Part shown: positions 58,460-64,000 of the stretch, piece after piece
Layout: each line of letters starts with the position of its first letter
How positions within the stretch are numbered: position 1 is the first letter of the stretch
NCBI GenBank assembly: GCA_900545585.1
Contig: UQZR01000004.1
Span: 1 to 64,000, forward strand
Length of the DNA stretch: 64,000 bases
DNA from: an uncultured Eubacteriales bacterium
GTDB lineage: Bacteria > Bacillota > Clostridia > Oscillospirales > Oscillospiraceae
Direction of reading: 5' to 3'
Notes under the pieces: model-generated
What the model was told of the DNA's origin: nothing
What the model saw: the letters and a program-made list of their open reading frames with translations, nothing else
Databases searched by the model: none
Program-made: the position numbers and the translations under genes

Positions 58460-59326
58460 TCACAACCCATTGGGAGTGTTGACGCCGAAGCCCTCGCCCA
58501 GGATCTCATAGGCATCGCACACGATGATAAAGGCGTCGGGGTCCGCCTGCTTGACGATGGACTTGATGGCCACGATCTGAGCGCGGCTGAAGGCGCACAG
58601 GATCACGTTCTTTGCCTTGCCGCTGTATCCGCCCCGCCCCTCCAGCAGCGTCACGCCGCGGTCCAGCTCCAGCAGCTTGGCGGTGATCTCCTCATACCGT
58701 TCGGAAATGATGTAGGCCATTTTGGCACCGTTGCCGCCGTAGACCACGCGGTCCATCACCTTGGAGATGATGAACAGTGCCACCATGGCGTACAACGCCT
58801 GGGTCAGGTCGCGGAACACCGCGGCGTAGGACACCACCACGATGGTATCGATGGCCAGACACAGCGTGCCGATGGACAGTCCCGGCAGCTTCAGCTTCAG
58901 AAGCCGCGCCGCCAGCTCCGTGCCGCCGGTGGTAGCGCTGTACCGCAGCATCAGACCGCAGCCCAGGCCCACGATGACGCCGCCGTAGACCGCCGCCAGC
59001 ATGGGCTCCATGGGCCGAAATGTATACACACCGGCCAGCAGATCGATCATGCCGGAGCTCACCAGCGTGGCGTACAGCGTGGCGTACAGCCAGTGCCGCC
59101 CCACCTTGGTCCAGCTCAGGAGAAACAACGGCAGGTTCAGCACGATAATGGCCACGCCGATGGGGATCTGAGGAATGAAGAAATTAATGATCTGCGCCAC
59201 GCCGGTGAAGCCGCCCACGCTGAGGTGGTTGGGGTCGAAGCACCAGTTGAAGCCCACGGCGTACAGCGCGCAGGCCAGCGTGATCATGGCGTACTGCGCA
59301 GCGATGCTCTTGATCTTTCCGGTCAT
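58460..59326 (-). CDS. YitT family membrane protein (DUF161/DUF2179)
   Basis: 288-aa protein with five to six transmembrane helices in the first 190 residues (YAMITLACALYAVGFNWCF, IPIGVAIIVLNLPLFLLSW, AAVYGGVIVGLGCGLMLRYS with the family motif TTGGTEL) and a C-terminal cytosolic DUF2179 domain (KAKNVILCAFSRAQIVAIKSI). Function unknown; some relatives affect ion or folate-related resistance. Start ATG at 59326 with AAAGGA at 8 bases; the earlier in-frame codons fall in the leader. Confidence 0.9.
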   Translation of the reverse strand: MTGKIKSIAAQYAMITLACALYAVGFNWCFDPNHLSVGGFTGVAQIINFFIPQIPIGVAIIVLNLPLFLLSWTKVGRHWLYATLYATLVSSGMIDLLAGVYTFRPMEPMLAAVYGGVIVGLGCGLMLRYSATTGGTELAARLLKLKLPGLSIGTLCLAIDTIVVVSYAAVFRDLTQALYAMVALFIISKVMDRVVYGGNGAKMAYIISERYEEITAKLLELDRGVTLLEGRGGYSGKAKNVILCAFSRAQIVAIKSIVKQADPDAFIIVCDAYEILGEGFGVNTPNGL

Positions 59327-59366
59327 AAACAGCGTCCTTTCTTTCCTCTCATGAAAATGCATATAC

Positions 59367-59395
59367 AGTATACTATGCAGAACGCTGTTTGTCTA
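59367..59395 (-). promoter_or_regulatory. Promoter of the YitT gene
   Basis: TAGACA (59390-59395), 17-base spacer, TATACT (59367-59372). Confidence 0.65.
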
Positions 59396-59431
59396 CTGCC
59401 GTTTATTCCACCACCGGCGGGGGAAAAACGA

Positions 59432-59461
59432 AAAGCGCATCCGCTTCCGCGGATGCGCTTT
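59432..59461 (-). terminator. Terminator of the MATE gene
   Basis: AAAGCGCATCCGC/GCGGATGCGCTTT with a 4-base loop, followed by TTCGTTTTT on the minus strand, 10 bases after the stop. Confidence 0.9.
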
Positions 59462-59470
59462 CGGCTGCGC

Positions 59471-60874
59471 TCACTTATGATGTCCCAGATGGAAGTGGTG
59501 ATGGTGCTTGTGGCCCTCCCCCTCCGGCTGGGGATCGAATCCGTCCTGCCAGTTGGAAAGCAGGAAGTAGAACAGGTAGATCACCGAGCTGATGGCCCAT
59601 GTGATGGGATAGGCCCAGTAGACGTAGACGATCTCGTGCCGCCACTGCATCATCACGGTGATGTAGAGGATGCGGAACACGCACCACACGCCCAGCATGA
59701 TGGACATGGGCACGAAGGCTTTGCCCGCGCCGCGGCACACGCTGGCAATGGCGTGGGAGAATGCCAGCAGGCAGTAGAACAGGCAGATGATCCGTGTCTC
59801 CAGCACGCCCAGCTCAATGACCTCCGGGGTACGGGAGAACAGCCGCACCAGCCACGGCGCCGCCAGATAGGTGGCGATACCGATAAGCTCGGCGATGATA
59901 GCCGCCGCCGCGATGCCGAAGATGGCGCCCTTTCTGGCACGGGGCTTCATACCCGCGCCCAGATTCTGGCCCACATAGGTGGTGATGGCCATGGTGAAGC
60001 TGGTGACGGGCAGGAACGCGAAGCCCTCGATCTTGGAATACGCGCCGTAGGCCGCCGTGGCCATCTTGCCGAAGGAGTTGATGTTGGTCTGCACCACCAC
60101 GTTGGCAAGGCCGATCACGGAGTTCTGGATACCGGCGGGCAGGCCGTAGCGCAGGATCTCCCGCAGCAGCGGGCCGTCCAACCGCAGGGCCGACAGCTTC
60201 AGCTGATAGATGGTGCCCTTCTTGGCCAGATGGATGACGCACAGCACGGCGCTGAGCGCCTGGGAGATGATGGTGGCCAGCGCCGCGGACCACACGCCCC
60301 ACCGCAGCACCGCCACGAACAGCAGGTCCAGGATCACATTGGTCACGGACGAGACGATCAGGAAGTACAGAGGCCGCTTGCTGTCGCCCAGAGCGTTCAT
60401 GATGCCGGTAAAGGTGTTGTACATCACACCCGCGCCCACACCGGCGAAGTAGCACCGGAAGTAGCCGATGGCATCGGGCAGCACCTCGGGATCCGTGTCC
60501 ATCCACAGCAGCAGCGTAGGGGTGAACAGTACGCCGATGACGGTGAGGATCAGGCTGCTGATGAGGCCCAGCAGCACGGCGGTGTGGACGGTTCGGGACA
60601 CCTTGTCGTAGTCCCCTGCGCCGAAATAGCGGGCGATGGCCACGCCCACGCCGCTGGCGGCGCCGGCGAAGAAGCTGATAAGCAGGAAGATCAGGGGGCC
60701 GGAGGCGCTGACGGCGGCCAGCGCGTTGTCGCCCAGGAAGTTGCTGACGATCAGAGAGTCGGCGGTGTTGTACAGCTGCTGAAACAGCTGGCTCAGGAAA
60801 ACGGGAATGGCGAATCCGGCGATGAGCCGCCAGGGCACGCCGTGGGTCATGTCTTTGGTGGTGGCAGAGGCCAA
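59471..60874 (-). CDS. MATE family efflux transporter with His-rich C-terminus
   Basis: 467-aa exporter with 12 predicted helices; MTHGVPWRLIAGFAIPVFLSQLF at the start and the symmetrical repeat near the middle (GLPAGIQNSVIGLANVVVQTNINSFG) define the MATE/DinF-NorM fold. It should expel cationic compounds in exchange for Na+ or H+. The cytoplasmic tail is strikingly rich in histidine (GHKHHHHFHLGHHK), which may bind divalent metals. The start follows AAAGGAG. Neighbours give no substrate clue. Confidence 0.92.
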   Translation of the reverse strand: MASATTKDMTHGVPWRLIAGFAIPVFLSQLFQQLYNTADSLIVSNFLGDNALAAVSASGPLIFLLISFFAGAASGVGVAIARYFGAGDYDKVSRTVHTAVLLGLISSLILTVIGVLFTPTLLLWMDTDPEVLPDAIGYFRCYFAGVGAGVMYNTFTGIMNALGDSKRPLYFLIVSSVTNVILDLLFVAVLRWGVWSAALATIISQALSAVLCVIHLAKKGTIYQLKLSALRLDGPLLREILRYGLPAGIQNSVIGLANVVVQTNINSFGKMATAAYGAYSKIEGFAFLPVTSFTMAITTYVGQNLGAGMKPRARKGAIFGIAAAAIIAELIGIATYLAAPWLVRLFSRTPEVIELGVLETRIICLFYCLLAFSHAIASVCRGAGKAFVPMSIMLGVWCVFRILYITVMMQWRHEIVYVYWAYPITWAISSVIYLFYFLLSNWQDGFDPQPEGEGHKHHHHFHLGHHK

Positions 60875-60930
60875 GAGGACTGCACTCCTTTCAAGATGAG
60901 GTGACAGCGGCGTTCAGAGCCGATAAATGG

Positions 60931-60957
60931 CCCCGACTGCCGGGGAGCGGTCGGGGT
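60931..60957 (-). repeat. GC-rich hairpin in the leader of the MATE gene
   Basis: CCCCGAC/GTCGGGG arms. It lies upstream of the MATE start and about 110 bases past the tRNA; it may end tRNA read-through or regulate the MATE gene. Confidence 0.4.
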
Positions 60958-61023
60958 CTGGGTCGTTTGGAGATGCCGTCAGTTGGCAGGGGCAACCATG
61001 TCAACTGATGGTAAATATGCCTG

Positions 61024-61051
61024 ATGCCATGCGGCTTTCACCGCATGGCAT
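61024..61051 (-). terminator. Hairpin after tRNA-Ser
   Basis: ATGCCATGCGG/CCGCATGGCAT perfect 11-bp stem, 15 bases past the tRNA 3' end; no long U-tract. Confidence 0.6.
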
Positions 61052-61065
61052 CGTTCAGGCTTTTC

Positions 61066-61157
61066 TGGCGCAGTGGGAGGGATTCGAACCCTCGTGCCGC
61101 TTTTGACGACAACACGATTTCCAGTCGTGCTCGTTATGACCTCTTCGATACCACTGC
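61066..61157 (-). tRNA. tRNA-Ser (anticodon GGA), CCA encoded
   Basis: 92 nt on the minus strand. Acceptor arms GCAGTGG/CCACTGC plus discriminator G and encoded CCA; anticodon stem CACGA/TCGTG with loop CTGGAAA (GGA); long variable arm TGTCG/CGGCA, typical of class II tRNAs; T arm GAGGG-TTCGAAT-CCCTC. Confidence 0.95.
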
Positions 61158-61190
61158 AAATATTCAGTTCTGTGACGAACAGCATTACTT

Positions 61191-61218
61191 ATTATAGCAA
61201 AAAAACTGTCCTTGTCAA
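61191..61218 (-). promoter_or_regulatory. Promoter of tRNA-Ser
   Basis: TTGACA (61213-61218), 16-base spacer, TATAAT (61191-61196): full consensus hexamers, 33 bases before the mature 5' end. Confidence 0.85.
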
Positions 61219-61253
61219 GAAGTAATTCCTGCAAAACTCCGTTTTTTCGCACA

Positions 61254-61294
61254 GGCAGGCGGTAGAAGGGCCAAGAGCCCCTCCACCGCCTGCC
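61254..61294 (-). terminator. Terminator of the 58-aa membrane protein gene
   Basis: GGCAGGCGGT/ACCGCCTGCC stem with inner pairing; minus-strand read continues TGTGCGAAAAAA, so termination efficiency is uncertain. Confidence 0.6.
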
Positions 61295-61302
61295 GTGATC
61301 CC

Positions 61303-61479
61303 TCAGTGCAGCATGGATGTGACAGTCACCAGCGCCGAGTCCAGTGTATTTCCCACCCGCTGCATGGCCTTGCCCACAACGGTTTTTCTGGGCTTCGGGT
61401 AGGGACGCGCCGCCATATCCACCGCCGCGCCGGCTACCATGCCGACGCAGACGCCCCGCAGAAATGCGGTCAAGTTCAT
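61303..61479 (-). CDS. Small membrane-associated protein (58 aa)
   Basis: ATG at 61479 preceded by AAGGAGTGAGG. The N-terminal half is hydrophobic (FLRGVCVGMVAGAAVDMAA), the rest is basic then helical (PYPKPRKTVVGKAMQRVGNT). The layout resembles YtxH-type small envelope proteins, but the match is weak. It has its own hairpin terminator. The upstream neighbour is divergent. Confidence 0.6.
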   Translation of the reverse strand: MNLTAFLRGVCVGMVAGAAVDMAARPYPKPRKTVVGKAMQRVGNTLDSALVTVTSMLH

Positions 61480-61548
61480 CTTTACCTCACTCCTTTTCCG
61501 TACAGCACCAGTATCTCCCGCCGCCGCGAAAAAAACACGCGGTGTTTC

Positions 61549-61578
61549 TTGCCAAATCGCCCCCAAGCGCGGTATAAT
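61549..61578 (+). promoter_or_regulatory. Promoter of the OMPDC-like gene
   Basis: TTGCCA (61549-61554), 18-base spacer, TATAAT (61573-61578), 42 bases before the ATG. Confidence 0.7.
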
Positions 61579-61620
61579 AACATTTAATGTATTTTTATTG
61601 CGGAAAAGGAGGACCCCTGT

Positions 61621-62379
61621 ATGTCCGTTACCGATTTGCAGCAGCGCATCCGGCAGAAAAAGACGCCCCTGGCCCTGGGCCTGCGTCCGGAGCTGGAGAA
61701 GCTCAGTCCCAAAATTCTGAAAAACTTCACCGATATGTTCGGCCCGGGCAGCATGGCGGAGGCGGAAGCCCTGCGCTATCACGGCACCACCCTGCTGGAC
61801 GCGGCGGCGGAGACGCTTCCCGCCGTGATGCTCCACGGCGCCAGCTACCTGCGCTGCGGCATGATGGGCGCGGACGTGCTGTCCAACCTCATCAGCGCCG
61901 CCCACGCCAAGGGTCTGTACGTCATTCTGGGTATCGGTGCGGAGGAGCCCGCCCTGTGGCAGGGCTACGGCGCCGACGCCATCACCGTGGATCCCTACAT
62001 GGGCAGCGACTGCTGCGATGCCGGCGAGCAGGCGGTGTTCGCCCTGGTGCGTACCTGCAACAAGAGCGGTGGTGAGGTGCAGCGTCTCATGGCCGGTGAC
62101 CGGCCGCTGTACCTGGCGGTGGCAGATCAGATGGCCCGCCACGGTGCGTCGCTGGTGGTGGGCACCGGCTACCGGCTGGACATCCGCGATGTCCGGCGGC
62201 AGTGCCCCAAGTCCTTCCTGCTGCTGCCGGAGTGCGACGGCGAGAATGCCGTCCCCGCCTTCGACGAGTACGGCCACGGCGCCATGCTGGTGGACTTCGA
62301 TCTGCAATACGCGGAGGAACCGGCGCAGGCCGTGCCTGCCGCCGCGCAGCTGCTGAAGCAGTGGGTGACAGTGGTATGA
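61621..62379 (+). CDS. Orotidine-5'-phosphate decarboxylase-like protein without the catalytic Asp-Lys-Asp motif
   Basis: 252-aa TIM-barrel protein. DAITVDPYMGSD, FALVRTCNKSGGEVQ, and LVVGTGYRLDIRDVRRQCP align in order with PyrF of the long (group 2) type, and the N-terminal LALGLRPELEKL occupies the place of the usual L-C-V-G-L-D-P. However, the DAKRGDI catalytic element that should precede ITVDPY is replaced by VILGIGAEEPALW, and the phosphate-binding PGIGAQGG loop is replaced by LPECDGENAV. It is therefore unlikely to be an active decarboxylase. Start ATG has AGGAGG; the stop overlaps the next gene (ATGA). Confidence 0.75.
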   Translation: MSVTDLQQRIRQKKTPLALGLRPELEKLSPKILKNFTDMFGPGSMAEAEALRYHGTTLLDAAAETLPAVMLHGASYLRCGMMGADVLSNLISAAHAKGLYVILGIGAEEPALWQGYGADAITVDPYMGSDCCDAGEQAVFALVRTCNKSGGEVQRLMAGDRPLYLAVADQMARHGASLVVGTGYRLDIRDVRRQCPKSFLLLPECDGENAVPAFDEYGHGAMLVDFDLQYAEEPAQAVPAAAQLLKQWVTVV

Positions 62380-63428
62380 CGAATATCTATCTTATCCGCC
62401 ACGCGGAGGCGGAGGGCAACCTCTACCGCATGGCTCACGGCCACTACAACGGCATGATCACCAACTACCGCGGCTATCAGCAGATCGATGCCCTGCGCCA
62501 GCGCTTTCAGGACGTGGACATTGACGCCGTGTATGCCAGCGACCTCTACCGTACCCAGATCACGTCCCGTGCCATCTGGCTGCCCAAGGCTCTGCCCCTG
62601 CATCTGGAGCCCGCCTTCCGCGAGATCCACATGGGCGTGTGGGAGAATCACACGTGGCACGAGCTGAACAAGGCATACCCCCAGGAGATGTACCACTTCA
62701 ACCGCCGCGTGGACCTGTGGCACGTGGAGGGCGGTGAGACGGCGCAGGACGTGCTGGATCGCTATCTCCCTGCGCTGCACCGCGTGGGCGCCGCCCACGA
62801 CGGCGGCACCGTGGCGGTGTTCTCCCACGGCGCGGCCCTGCGCATCGTGCTGGGCACATTGCAGGGCGTCCCCCTGTCCGGGATCGGCGAGACGCCCCAT
62901 GGCGACAACACCGCCGTCTCCCTGCTGACCTGGGACAACGGTCAGCTCCGCGTGGAGTACCGTGATGACAACAGCCACCTGACGGAGCGCGGCCTGTCCA
63001 CCTTCGCCAAACAAAGCTGGTGGCGCAGCAAAAACATGGTGGACCCCGGCGAGGATTATCTGCCCCTGCCGGAGGAGCTTCTTCCACGCCTCCATGTGCC
63101 CGACGGCGGCGAGGCCGTGGGCATCCGCAGCGGTGAGACGTTCATCGGCGCGTATCAGCTGCTGCCGGACCGCGAGCCGGACGCCGTATGGCTGGGCTGG
63201 TACTGGCTGGACCCCGCCTTCCGCGGTACGGGCCGCGGCATTGCCCCCATGGGCCAGATCATCCGCGCCGGACGCCATCGGGGCGTGGGCTTCCTGCGTC
63301 TTTCCTGCGGCGACGCGAAGCTGCGGCGGTTTTTCGCCCGTCTGGGCTTCTACCCCCTGAGCGGCGATGTGATGGAAAAGGACATCCGCCAGCAGCTGCC
63401 GCCCATCCCCCAGGCGTACCGTCCCTGA
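62376..63428 (+). CDS. Histidine phosphatase - GNAT acetyltransferase fusion protein
   Basis: 350 aa. Residues 1-205 form a phosphoglycerate-mutase-like phosphatase: IYLIRHAEAEGN (catalytic His 8, RHA in place of RHG), SDLYRTQITS, FREIHMGVWE and the second His in AVFSHGAALRI. Residues about 215-345 form a GNAT domain with the acetyl-CoA loop FRGTGRGIAPMGQ and RLSCGDAKLRRFFARLGFYPL. The two parts are joined by the linker around KQSWWRSKNMVDPGEDYL. ATG overlaps the stop of the OMPDC-like gene. Substrates unknown; the coupling suggests one pathway. Confidence 0.85.
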   Translation: MTNIYLIRHAEAEGNLYRMAHGHYNGMITNYRGYQQIDALRQRFQDVDIDAVYASDLYRTQITSRAIWLPKALPLHLEPAFREIHMGVWENHTWHELNKAYPQEMYHFNRRVDLWHVEGGETAQDVLDRYLPALHRVGAAHDGGTVAVFSHGAALRIVLGTLQGVPLSGIGETPHGDNTAVSLLTWDNGQLRVEYRDDNSHLTERGLSTFAKQSWWRSKNMVDPGEDYLPLPEELLPRLHVPDGGEAVGIRSGETFIGAYQLLPDREPDAVWLGWYWLDPAFRGTGRGIAPMGQIIRAGRHRGVGFLRLSCGDAKLRRFFARLGFYPLSGDVMEKDIRQQLPPIPQAYRP

Positions 63429-63441
63429 AAGGAGCTGTCCC

Positions 63442-64000
63442 ATGACACGTGGCGAATATTTTTTACCTGTCAGCCGTGACGAGATGATCGACCGCGGCTG
63501 GTACTATTATGATTTTCTGGTGGTGACGGCGGACGGCTACATCGACCATCCCAGCTTCGGCTCCACCCTCATCGCCCGCCTGCTGGAGGCGGAGGGCTAC
63601 CGCGTAGCCATTCTGGCCCAGCCGGACTGGCACTCGGCAGAGCCGTTCCGCGCCATGGGCAAGCCCCGCTACGGCGTGCTCATCGGCGGCGGCAATCTGG
63701 ACTCCATGGTGGCTCACTACACCGTGGCCAAGCGCCGCCGCACCCGCGACCTGTACAGTCCCGGCGGCAAGCTGGGCTACCGTCCCGACCGCCCCACCAT
63801 CGTCTATACCAACCGGGCGCGGGAGGCGTTCCCCGACACACCCATCGTCATCGGCGGGCTGGAGGCGTCCCTGCGCCGCTTCGCCCACTACGACTACTGG
63901 GACGACAGGGTGCGCCGCAGCATTCTGTTCGACGCCCCCGCCGATCTGCTGGTCTACGGCATGGGGGAGAGCGCCACGGTGGAGATCGCCCGCCGCCTTT
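63442..64000 (+). CDS. ygiQ: YgiQ-family radical SAM protein, N-terminal part (partial)
   Basis: The frame begins with ATG at 63442 (AAAGGAG at 7 bases), 13 bases after the fusion gene, and runs off the right edge after 186 codons. FLPVSRDEMIDRGWYYYDFLVVTADGYIDHPSFGSTLIARLLEAEGY and VIGGLEASLRRFAHYDYWDDRVRRSIL are highly characteristic of YgiQ N-terminal regions (B12-binding-like domain). The CxxxCxxC cluster motif lies outside the window. Function unknown. Confidence 0.93.
   Translation, partial: MTRGEYFLPVSRDEMIDRGWYYYDFLVVTADGYIDHPSFGSTLIARLLEAEGYRVAILAQPDWHSAEPFRAMGKPRYGVLIGGGNLDSMVAHYTVAKRRRTRDLYSPGGKLGYRPDRPTIVYTNRAREAFPDTPIVIGGLEASLRRFAHYDYWDDRVRRSILFDAPADLLVYGMGESATVEIARRL

Overview
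The window reads as chromosomal DNA of a GC-rich, Gram-positive anaerobe of the class Clostridia, most likely a gut Oscillospiraceae/Ruminococcaceae relative. The reasons are a membrane pyrophosphatase, a TAXI-type TRAP transporter with fused permease, a T-box in front of thrS, sortases with SpaA-type pilins, a YloU/YloV pair, a two-gene SMS-type Fe-S assembly system and classical -35/-10 promoters with AGGAGG ribosome binding sites. This placement is inference; there is no rRNA in the window.

Left chromosomal part (1-13195, nearly all minus strand): 5' part of hppA, the TRAP permease and its TAXI binding protein (apparently circularly permuted), an AT-rich plus-strand APH-type phosphotransferase that seems to have been inserted into a terminator stem, thrS behind a T-box leader, a gph-like HAD phosphatase, a sortase B with a signal-peptidase-like partner lacking the catalytic Ser and Lys, an APC permease, and ychF.

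A 32.8-kb integrative and conjugative element (about 13180-46017) sits exactly at the start codon of ychF. It is bounded by a 16-bp direct repeat, and the displaced native ychF promoter and ribosome binding site lie at its far end. In order it carries: Tn916-like integrase and excisionase; a tightly regulated plus-strand operon (operator-embedded promoter, two tandem attenuators, a 51-aa basic protein, a YqaJ exonuclease-like protein and a 3'-truncated RecD2-like helicase); a deletion junction; remnants of a sortase region; an inserted DUF4143-type ATPase; a sortase-assembled pilus operon (two class C sortases, LPKTG backbone pilin, thioester-domain LPFTG tip adhesin, Pro-rich lipoprotein); an S1-domain protein; a type IV secretion set (coupling protein, three accessory proteins, VirB4, C39-like peptidase, channel proteins, VirB2-like subunit); a 1,221-aa KAP/YobI-like P-loop NTPase that looks like defence cargo; and a two-gene module that may initiate replication. 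Pilus and transfer operons each start with the same ~47-bp promoter element, which suggests co-regulation of adhesion and conjugation. No relaxase was recognised.

Right chromosomal part (46018-64000): smsB/smsC, a ferritin-like protein, an HD hydrolase, a UDP-glucose dehydrogenase with a nucleotidyltransferase, yloV/yloU, an HtrA-type protease, an FAD oxidoreductase translationally coupled to a 2-hydroxyacid dehydrogenase, a YitT protein, a MATE exporter with His-rich tail, tRNA-Ser(GGA), a small membrane protein, an OMP-decarboxylase-like protein without the catalytic Asp-Lys-Asp motif coupled to a histidine phosphatase-GNAT fusion, and the 5' end of a YgiQ radical SAM gene.
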